53,668 nucleotides of DNA from Welwitschia mirabilis (lineage: Eukaryota > Gnetophyta > Gnetopsida > Welwitschiales). A program made the translations under genes and the position numbers. The notes under the pieces are model-generated. The model searched no databases, was not told the DNA's origin, and saw only the letters and a program-made list of their open reading frames with translations. Shown here piece after piece: positions 45,965 through 53,668 of the stretch; positions within the stretch are counted from its first letter, which is position 1, and the number at the start of each line of letters is the position of its first letter. The stretch lies in the NCBI GenBank assembly GCA_051453625.1, contig JBOZIK010000001.1:48331910-48385577 (forward strand), given 5' to 3'.

Positions 45965-47060
45965 TTAACCTTTTAGATTTCTCTAGTATTTAGATTGGAG
46001 ATTTCAACTGAGTCATTTGAGTATACTTTTTCTATAAGATAAGGATCTAATCATTTAGAAGTTAACTTGTTGTGTAAGAGGTATACTTTGATGTTATACA
46101 AAAGGATAAGTTAACCTCATTTAAAATTTTATAAATAATCATTTTATCATGTATAAACTTGACTTGAGTTTTATGAATGAGTTGATGATGTAAGACATGA
46201 GTACATTTTTTATCTAAATGTTCCAGTTGAGCTAGTGAAATTTTAATATTTTCATTCAAGTCAACAAGGTTAACTTGATGAGTGGAGTGATAATAATTAT
46301 AGCAAACATCAACTAGTAACACACATACTTTTTCATACACAAGTTTATAGAGTGAGAAACCTGGAGAGTTATGTCAAGTAGTACAGTAAGCCAAAAGAAC
46401 ATCATTAAGTTTAGAAGACCAAGTTTTATTATTGACAGAGACTAATTTTTGAAGCATTTTTTTTATTTTTCTATTTTATTTTCAGTTTAACCATTGATTT
46501 AAAGATGATAGGCATAAGCAATTCTATGTTCAGCACCAATGGATAAAAGAAGTTTTCGAAAGAGGTGATTAATGAAATGAGTTTCTTGATCATTAATGAT
46601 AATGTGTGGAAAACCAAATCATTGAAAATATGTGTTTGAAAAAAGTTACAAATAGTTTGGGCATCATTTTTTATAGTAGAAACAACTTCAACCCACTTAG
46701 TAACATAATCCACAGTGAAAAGAATATAATTTTTCTCATTACAAGGTGGTGTAATTGGGCTTATAAAGTTAATTCCCCAATAATCAAAAGGTTCACATTT
46801 AAGTATGGGTTTGAGGGAATATCATGAGAACAAATTAGGTCACCATAGCATTGACATGCATCACACTTCCTAAAAAGTTAAATGAGTCTTTGAAAAGAGT
46901 AGGCCAATAAAAACTAGAGTAGAGAATTTTCATGGCAGTCTTTTCACCACTAAAGTGTCCTCTAGATACACGACCATGGCAAAATTCTAAGATTTCTAAG
47001 GTTTCCCATTTAGGTATACATTTATGCATAATTTGATCCTTGCAACATCTATAAATATGG
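45965..47060 (-). pseudogene. Integrase of element E, decayed
   Basis: Zinc-finger part (open piece 47029-46835): R-G-H-F-S-G-E-K-T-A-M-K-I-L and F-Y-W-P-T-L-F-K-D, the usual approach to the core. Core: W-G-I-N-F near 46780-46766, where the first catalytic Asp is Asn (46770-46768); D-Y-V-T-K-W-V-E at 46710; I-x-N-D-Q near 46590; and T-E-N-K-x-N-R-E-I-K near 46485. C-terminal part (46340-45965) ends K-L-T-S-K, TGA (46053-46051), L-D-P-Y-L-I-E-K-V and a TAA (45975-45973). Both last stops fall on the same codons as stops in D. Confidence 0.8.
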
Positions 47061-47554
47061 GTTTCATTCCATTCATAGTTACTGATTCTATAGAGAAAAG
47101 TTTTGCATTAATTATGATTTCAATGCTGAGAAGTTTCTATAGTCATAAGGTAATTCACGATATCAGCATACCAAGGAGCATGATGAGAAGATGAAATAGC
47201 ATATAGTTATTTAATTACAAAGAGTTGTTCATAGGAAAAGAGTCATTAATGGGAGTTTCATCATGGGAGAAAGAGAGTCTAGAAAGATGATCAGCAACAC
47301 TGTTATGTTTTTCAGCCTTATCAATGCTGGTAAGAATAAATTCTTGCATTAGAAAGATTCACCTAATAAGTCTAGTATTTGAGTTTTTTTAGTCATAAGA
47401 TAGCGGATGGCTACATGGTCTATGTAAACATTGATATAAAAACCAAAAAGATAATGTTGAAGATTATCTAAGTAAAAGATAATAACAAGCATTTCTCTCT
47501 CAGTGGTAGTGTAGTTGGATTGGATACTTGATAAAGTTTTACTCAGTTAAGATA
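47061..47554 (-). pseudogene. RNase H of element E, decayed
   Basis: Near 47525-47390 the minus strand reads S-K-T-L-S-S-I-Q-S-N-Y-T-T-T-E-R-E-M-L and V-Y-I-D-H-V-A-I-R-Y-L-M-T-K-K, the typical Ty3 RNase H signature (N-Y-x-x-T-E-x-E and T-D-H-x-x-L-x-Y-L). T-D-H is I-D-H here. It runs into an 869-N gap (47555-48423) that should hold the rest of RNase H and the RT palm. Confidence 0.8.
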
Positions 47555-48423
47555 NNNNNNNNNNNNNNNNNNNNNNNNNNNNNNNNNNNNNNNNNNNNNN
47601 NNNNNNNNNNNNNNNNNNNNNNNNNNNNNNNNNNNNNNNNNNNNNNNNNNNNNNNNNNNNNNNNNNNNNNNNNNNNNNNNNNNNNNNNNNNNNNNNNNNN
47701 NNNNNNNNNNNNNNNNNNNNNNNNNNNNNNNNNNNNNNNNNNNNNNNNNNNNNNNNNNNNNNNNNNNNNNNNNNNNNNNNNNNNNNNNNNNNNNNNNNNN
47801 NNNNNNNNNNNNNNNNNNNNNNNNNNNNNNNNNNNNNNNNNNNNNNNNNNNNNNNNNNNNNNNNNNNNNNNNNNNNNNNNNNNNNNNNNNNNNNNNNNNN
47901 NNNNNNNNNNNNNNNNNNNNNNNNNNNNNNNNNNNNNNNNNNNNNNNNNNNNNNNNNNNNNNNNNNNNNNNNNNNNNNNNNNNNNNNNNNNNNNNNNNNN
48001 NNNNNNNNNNNNNNNNNNNNNNNNNNNNNNNNNNNNNNNNNNNNNNNNNNNNNNNNNNNNNNNNNNNNNNNNNNNNNNNNNNNNNNNNNNNNNNNNNNNN
48101 NNNNNNNNNNNNNNNNNNNNNNNNNNNNNNNNNNNNNNNNNNNNNNNNNNNNNNNNNNNNNNNNNNNNNNNNNNNNNNNNNNNNNNNNNNNNNNNNNNNN
48201 NNNNNNNNNNNNNNNNNNNNNNNNNNNNNNNNNNNNNNNNNNNNNNNNNNNNNNNNNNNNNNNNNNNNNNNNNNNNNNNNNNNNNNNNNNNNNNNNNNNN
48301 NNNNNNNNNNNNNNNNNNNNNNNNNNNNNNNNNNNNNNNNNNNNNNNNNNNNNNNNNNNNNNNNNNNNNNNNNNNNNNNNNNNNNNNNNNNNNNNNNNNN
48401 NNNNNNNNNNNNNNNNNNNNNNN

Positions 48424-48700
48424 TTAGATATGGCATATATAATTATAGCATCCATAAATTTAATGACTTCATCTTTGATGATTTATTTAAGGGTCAAATT
48501 TAGTCTTGTTTGGGGTTGCCTAATAGGTTTAGCATTATCTTCAAGGTAGATTTTATGTTGAACTATAGAAAGAAGAATGGCATCTAAGCCTTTATGTATC
48601 CAAGAAAAGGCATTTTTCTTTAAATTTAAGAGTGATATTAAATCATATTCTTGTTAAGAAGTGAGAATATCACTGATTATCAAATGTTTTATTTGATTTT
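48424..48700 (-). pseudogene. Reverse transcriptase N-terminus of element E
   Basis: Minus strand: W-I-H-K-G-L-D-A-I-L-L-S-I-V-Q-H-K-I-Y-L then E-D-N-A-K-P and R-L-N-L-T-L-K, one TAA, and F-M-D-A-I-I-I-Y-A-I-S just before the gap. This is the entry to the Ty3 RT domain (pattern R-L-N-P-x-x-x-E-V, then Y-P-I-S). It is cleaner than in D. Confidence 0.8.
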
Positions 48701-48989
48701 CGGAAAGAAAAATGTATTTTAATCCTTGAGATAATTTCTTAAGTTCATGGTTGATATGTGAGGCTGTCGTCTCATCTATTATGTGGATGACATATGTGGG
48801 ATGATACTCTTTAAAAAGTTTTTCTATTACATAAAGATGTTGAGCTTCTTTCCATTCTATGTGTTCTTCATCCTAAAACTCAAAAGATTTTATTTCAGTG
48901 AGGTTATCATACAAAGTTGGTTCATGTAGCATGATTAACTCTCTTCTACTAGTTGATGTAAAAACAAGATTGGTTTCAATTCATCTTCA

Positions 48990-49416
48990 AAGTTAAACTC
49001 AATTTCTATGTCTTTCTCAGTAGCATTAAAAACTCTAATGGTTATTTATTTATTGTCAAAATGCTATTTCATCATCCCAGACTGTGTGTCAATGATATAA
49101 TGAGTAATTGCATAAAAGGCTCTTTCTAAAAGTAGCGGATATACTCTATCATGTTCTATCTCAATTATAACAATCTTAATGGGATAAAAAAATTTCAATT
49201 TGGATAATTAGGTCTTTGATAATTTCTAATGGTTTTTTAATTGAGGTATCAGTTAATTTCAAGATGATAGGTGTAGGTTCAACTATACTTTCTAATCTAA
49301 TTCTTTTACATATGTGAAGAGGCATGATATTTACACTTGCTCCTATGTTAATCAAAGCTTTTCGAATTCTTTTGTTTTCTTCTAAGGTAGCACTTACAGT
49401 TGCAATCATGGGGTCT
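48990..49416 (-). pseudogene. Aspartic protease of element E
   Basis: The open piece 49400-49176 holds E-E-N-K-R-I-R-K-A-L-I-N-I-G-A-S-V-N-I-M-P, with Asn (AAC, 49349-49347) in place of the catalytic Asp, and then I-C-K-R. The C-terminal half near 49135-49080 reads L-L-L-E-R-A-F-Y-A-I-T, matching L-G-R-P-F-L-A-T. 48701-48990 is the linker to RT. Confidence 0.8.
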
Positions 49417-49776
49417 NNNNNNNNNNNNNNNNNNNNNNNNNNNNNNNNNNNNNNNNNNNNNNNNNNNNNNNNNNNNNNNNNNNNNNNNNNNNNNNNNNNN
49501 NNNNNNNNNNNNNNNNNNNNNNNNNNNNNNNNNNNNNNNNNNNNNNNNNNNNNNNNNNNNNNNNNNNNNNNNNNNNNNNNNNNNNNNNNNNNNNNNNNNN
49601 NNNNNNNNNNNNNNNNNNNNNNNNNNNNNNNNNNNNNNNNNNNNNNNNNNNNNNNNNNNNNNNNNNNNNNNNNNNNNNNNNNNNNNNNNNNNNNNNNNNN
49701 NNNNNNNNNNNNNNNNNNNNNNNNNNNNNNNNNNNNNNNNNNNNNNNNNNNNNNNNNNNNNNNNNNNNNNNNNNNN

Positions 49777-51611
49777 TAGAATTTGAAACCTGATAGGTAA
49801 GACATGTTGTATCCTTTCCACTTCTTATCACCATTTTTAAATCTCTTTTAACTTTATTTAGGTTAGTTATTAGTTGAGATGAAAAAGACCCTTGTGGTCT
49901 TTGATTGGTAAGTATTATTTATTGAATCACATTTACCAGGTTCTTAATGTTGCTATTAATTTTCTTATGTACATTTCTCATCTCTTTTATGGATTCTCTA
50001 ATGGGATGTTTCAGATTTTATTGAAAATTAGGTTAAAAGTTGGAATTCTTGNNNNNNNNNNNNNNNNNNNNNNNNNNNNNNNNNNNNNNNNNNNNNNNNN
50101 NNNNNNNNNNNNNNNNNNNNNNNNNNNNNNNNNNNNNNNNNNNNNNNNNNNNNNNNNNNNNNNNNNNNNNNNNNNNNNNNNNNNNNNNNNNNNNNNNNNN
50201 NNNNNNNNNNNNNNNNNNNNNNNNNNNNNNNNNNNNNNNNNNNNNNNNNNNNNNNNNNNNNNNNNNNNNNNNNNNNNNNNNNNNNNNNNNNNNNNNNNNN
50301 NNNNNNNNNNNNNNNNNNNNNNNNNNNNNNNNNNNNNNNNNNNNNNNNNNNNNNNNNNNNNNNNNNNNNNNNNNNNNNNNNNNNNNNNNNNNNNNNNNNN
50401 NNNNNNNNNNNNNNNNNNNNNNNNNNNNNNNNNNNNNNNNNNNNNNNNNNNNNNNNNNNNNNNNNNNNNNNNNNNNNNNNNNNNNNNNNNNNNNNNNNNN
50501 NNNNNNNNNNNNNNNNNNNNNNNNNNNNNNNNNNNNNNNNNNNNNNNNNNNNNNNNNNNNNNNNNNNNNNNNNNNNNNNNNNNNNNNNNNNNNNNNNNNN
50601 NNNNNNNNNNNNNNNNNNNNNNNNNNNNNNNNNNNNNNNNNNNNNNNNNNNNNNNNNNNNNNNNNNNNNNNNNNNNNNNNNTCATAGAACTCTCACTCAA
50701 AAATCTTTTAATAAATACTTCTTGCACTTTACTCCAAGATTTAAGGCTTTTATATGGGATAGATTCAAGCCAAACTTTTGCTCTTCTTCTAAGTGTGACT
50801 GGAAAAATAATCATGTAAGTATAATCACTAATACATTTTTTTCCATTTTCTGAGGTAAGAACAACTTGTTCAATGTCAACCAAATGTTGAAAAGGATCTT
50901 CCTCTGATTCCCCCAAAAAAGTTGGATAAGCACTTAAATTTCTTAATTTTACATCATCTCCAAGAGGTAAATCAAAAGAATTTTAAATTTNNNNNNNNNN
51001 NNNNNNNNNNNNNNNNNNNNNNNNNNNNNNNNNNNNNNNNNNNNNNNNNNNNNNNNNNNNNNNNNNNNNNNNNNNNNNNNNNNNNNNNNNTCACTAATAC
51101 ATTTTTTTCCATTTTCTGAGGTAAGAACAACTTGTTCAATGTCAACCAAATTTTGAAAAGGATCTTCCTCTGATTCCCCCAAAAAATTTGGATAAGCACT
51201 TAAATTTCTTAATTTTACATCATCTCCAAGATGTAAATCAAAAGAATTTTAAATTTTTCATTTTTTATTAGCAATTAAATCCCTAAGAATAATGTTTACA
51301 TTTGAGAAAGAAGTTCCTATTATGACTTGAATATCAGATGAAGTAACTTACTTTTGTTTTTACAATGCTTTCGATATGTTCAACATATTTGAAGAAACAA
51401 AATGATTAACTTTTATACTACAATTTTCTTTCGAAAAATCTAATTCTAAAACAATAAAAGTAGAAAAATATTCTTCTTTAATTCTAGGAATTTGTGTACC
51501 TAAGGTGTGCATACCTAGATCTAGTTCAAAGTTAAATAATCCTTCTCTAATATTTTCTTTAATTAGGTTTTGTTATCTCTAATATTTTATCTTCTTACCA
51601 AAATTCACCAT
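49777..51611 (-). pseudogene. gag: gag of element E, with three gaps
   Basis: Start ATGGTGAAT (M-V-N) at 51611 on the minus strand, 5 bases after a GCATGCAG acceptor-like site. The capsid domain (from 50916) is well kept: G-E-S-E-E-D-P-F-Q-H-L-V-D-I-E, then R-R-R-A-K-V-W-L and S-W-S-K-V-Q-E-V-F. A 630-N gap (50052-50681) follows. The C-terminal linker shows Q-R-P-Q-G-S-F and R-S-G-K at about 49900-49825, the usual gag-PR linker of Athila-like elements, before a 360-N gap (49417-49776). Fewer stops than in A, B or D. Confidence 0.8.
50824..51257. repeat. Near-identical 167-bp ends around a 100-N gap (50991-51090)
   Basis: 50824-50990 and 51091-51257 differ at only three positions, each G on the left and T on the right. 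An unmerged contig overlap is the likely cause, not a tandem gag duplication. Confidence 0.8.
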
Positions 51612-52152
51612 GTCCCTGCATGCTCAAACAACTAATAAAAAGTAGAAATAAAAAATACTAGACTGTCATCTGCTTGGTTATAAGAATGACAGAAAGGACA
51701 ATGATTATAGTAAAAAAAATATTTAAAACTACAAAAATTCTAATAGAAAGAAATTGGACTATCATCCAAACTATCTTGAGGATGACAGATAGAATGATAG
51801 TTTATTCAATTTGCAAACAAGAAAATATCAAAAATGTAGAAAATTTTAGGACTGTTGTCCTTCAAGTCAGGGGGACGATAGACACAACGATATTCTATTA
51901 TGAAGAAAATCAAAGAAATTTTGTGAAAAATAGAAACTAATTTTGAAATTTTAAACTGTTGTGCCCTATGTCATTAGGACGATAGAGAAAATGATAAGAT
52001 TCCGAAGAAAATTTATAGAAAATAAAATCACATAGAAATAGATCTACTTTAAACTACACTAGAAATACAACATGAACTTAAATAAATAACCTGAATAATA
52101 GATTTAAGGTACTTATATAGTTAATGATAATTCTCTTAGCTCCTTGTGGCCT
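51612..52152 (-). other. Leader of E with four palindromic modules
   Basis: Modules at about 51661-51704, 51769-51800, 51850-51893 and 51956-51997 (spacings about 108, 81 and 106). For example 51661 has GACTGTCATCTGC with GCAAGACAG-like opposite arms, closest to 6731-6773. Same place, between primer site and gag, as in A and B. No open frame of note. Confidence 0.6.
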
Positions 52153-52170
52153 TCCCCGGAAATGGCGCCA
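52153..52170 (-). other. Primer-binding site of E, tRNA-Asp type
   Basis: Minus strand TGGCGCCATTTCCGGGGA, two mismatches to the tRNA-Asp complement, the best preserved of the sites here. Three bases (TTT) separate it from the LTR. Confidence 0.9.
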
Positions 52171-52629
52171 AAATGTCATAGTGTGAATTTATGCAACTCT
52201 GAAGTCCTTTATGTAAAATTGTGAATAAAATAATTACAACAAACACACTCAAGTATAGATGGGAGTTCACCTTAATGTCATAATCCCAACAAAGGTACTA
52301 GGATCAGAGTTATAGAATTACTTTCGAAAGGTATTTTTAGTCTTTTATCTTATAAAAGCTAGAAGAAAATAAACACGTAAATGCAATGCAAATGAATGGA
52401 TATGAAGTGCAGTGAATGGAAATGAAAATGGATTCTATTTAAATCTTAGTCCTTCTATTACAAAGACTATCTTCTCTATAAATTATATTAATTAAGAAGA
52501 ACTTCCAAGTAGTTCTTAACCAACATAAACTATGAGATCTATCAAAGTAAGATACGTAATGCAATATGAATTAGAATGAAAAAGTAATGTAAATCTACTA
52601 CTAACCAAGGTCAACCTTAACAAATGTTA

Positions 52630-52694
52630 CCCTTATGATTTAGATAAATCATAGAGTTATCACAATAAACTATGATCAATGTAACCCATAAGGA
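52630..52694 (-). other. R/U5 hairpin of E
   Basis: In plus sense CCCTTATG (52630-52637) pairs with CATAAGGA (52687-52694), one mismatch; the left LTR has the perfect form. The arm sequence differs from that of A (CCCTTGAT/ATCAAGGG), but pairing is kept. Confidence 0.55.
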
Positions 52695-52823
52695 ACATTC
52701 ACAGAATTGGAATAAAAAGAGAAATTGTATTAATTCAAAGAGTATTTAAGAATATTACATCCAATTACAAATAGAATAATAGTACCTTAATAAAAGATAC
52801 TTATCTTAACACCAAGGAGAATA

Positions 52824-52832
52824 CTTTTTATA
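52824..52832 (-). promoter_or_regulatory. TATA box of the E LTR
   Basis: Minus strand TATAAAAAG, downstream of the U3 modules and upstream of the R/U5 hairpin in element sense, the same order as in A. Confidence 0.5.
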
Positions 52833-53023
52833 GCTCTGGATGGAGCTCTTATTCTTCAATCCTCCATCACAAGTATCTGGTACAAAAGATGGAGCTACAA
52901 ATAAAGGAAGGAAAGGATATTTATGGTTTTGCATTTGAGGTTCTAGAATCAAAAGCCTAAAAATGGGAAATAAAACCATAACAACTCACATGAGTCACTT
53001 AACCCCATTTACTGCAAAAATAG

Positions 53024-53280
53024 ATATCATCCTATCTATCTTTGGGATGACATAGGGGATGTCACCATGTGTTACTTGTCTCCGTGCCCCGTTGTTAGCC
53101 TTGCAATTTCTGTTCATGTTAGCAGTGTCTTTGTCCTGCTTATCATGGAGATGACATAGGGGATGACACCATGTTCTATCTTCATATGCTTCATATGCTA
53201 TTGTCTGCCCTGCATCCTTTGTCCATGTTAGCAGTGTTATTATCCTGGCTATCATGGGAATGACACAGGGGATGACACTC
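53024..53280 (-). repeat. Tandem array of three palindromic modules in U3 of E
   Basis: Modules at about 53024-53066, 53131-53170 and 53239-53279 (period about 105) each carry GGGATGACA or GGAATGACA followed by AGGGGATG(A/T)CAC. The spacers share TCCATGTTAGCAGTGT. The minus-strand 101-codon frame over this array is repetitive and unsupported. Confidence 0.65.
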
Positions 53281-53668
53281 TTCCTTTTCTCTAATCTCAA
53301 AGGTAAGTCAATATTTTGTATTATAAAGTCCTTCTTCCAAATATGCAGTATCAGAATAGGCCTAAGAAACTATCAAAAATGCTAAGGATCACATGTTTTA
53401 TTAATCATCCTACTAAATCTCTATAGTCATCAGTATTTCATAAAAACTTATGTGAATGTCCTACAAAAGTACTCAAAATACACCATCAAATTCCTACAAA
53501 TTGGCATTGTAACATAGTCTCCTACTTAGCCTTATCAATCCCTCATAAGATAAGTGATCAACTAGATTGCGAGCTAATTTGACTAACATAAAATAGTGCT
53601 TGAAATGATGTAAATTGAATTCCATTAAATCAGGTAAGAAAATGATATCATCAAATGCTGAAGAATGT

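Larger units (their letters stand above)
42258..53668 (-). mobile_element. Element E: minus-strand Athila-like Ty3/gypsy element
   Basis: 5' LTR at the right (52174 to beyond the window), primer site, leader, gag, protease, RT, RNase H, integrase and 3' LTR at the left (42258-44209). The domain order and sequence are those of D. Nine N runs interrupt it. Decay is by the same transition-type stops, but the two LTRs are closer to each other (about 90% by eye) than those of A, so it is probably younger. Confidence 0.8.
52174..53668 (-). repeat. 5' LTR of element E, cut by the window end
   Basis: Pairs with 42258-44209. In plus sense it starts TGTCATAGTGTGAATTT. It contains the U5 hairpin, the TATA box at 52824-52832 and three tandem modules in U3. 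By comparison with the left copy about 430 bases are missing at the window edge. Confidence 0.85.

Noticed and set aside
52995-53300. 101-codon minus-strand frame at the right end
   Set aside because: It is made of the three tandem U3 modules; its internal repeats follow from the DNA repeats.

Overview
This is an AT-rich (about 30% GC by eye) plant nuclear window made almost entirely of old, decayed retrotransposons. I found no intact host gene, tRNA or rRNA. Every recognisable reading frame is broken. The plant origin is inferred from the families: Ty3/gypsy elements primed by tRNA-Asp with an Athila-like order, and Ty1/copia elements with initiator-Met primer sites. Most damage is C-to-T or G-to-A: Gln and Trp codons became stops, catalytic Asp became Asn, and primer sites differ mainly by transitions. 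That is the mark of long-term deamination of methylated cytosine. A large, very AT-rich genome such as a gymnosperm (Welwitschia-like) would fit, but the species is a guess. Fourteen runs of N interrupt the window.

Layout. 1-20752: a plus-strand Athila-like element D (gag, protease, RT, RNase H, integrase, a decayed third ORF, 3' LTR), whose gag is split by a second plus-strand element A at 150-9821. A 5-bp duplication, ATAGT, flanks A, and the D gag reads on across it. D itself ends inside the LTR of a minus-strand copia gag element F (20753-24931), so the nest is A in D in F. 24932-34150: a minus-strand LINE reverse transcriptase split by element C (26077-33170), a pol-less LTR element with an unidentified acidic ORF. 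34151-35365: unassigned. 35366-40212: a complete but dead plus-strand copia element G. 40213-42257: unassigned sequence, a possible solo LTR and a copia LTR fragment. 42258-53668: a minus-strand Athila-like element E that runs off the window end.

The main unexplained structure is a quasi-palindromic module of about 40 bp (outer arms like GTCATCC and GGATGAYAG, inner arms GTCAT and ATGAT) that I count at more than 20 sites. It sits in U3 upstream of the TATA box and again, at roughly 80-115 bp spacing, in the untranslated leader between primer site and gag, in several LTR families on both strands. A second conserved feature is a hairpin in the R/U5 part of the LTRs whose two arms differ between families in a compensating way. 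Five gaps are exactly 100 N, and after each one the sequence restarts from something already seen upstream, so several 'duplications' may be assembly artefacts.
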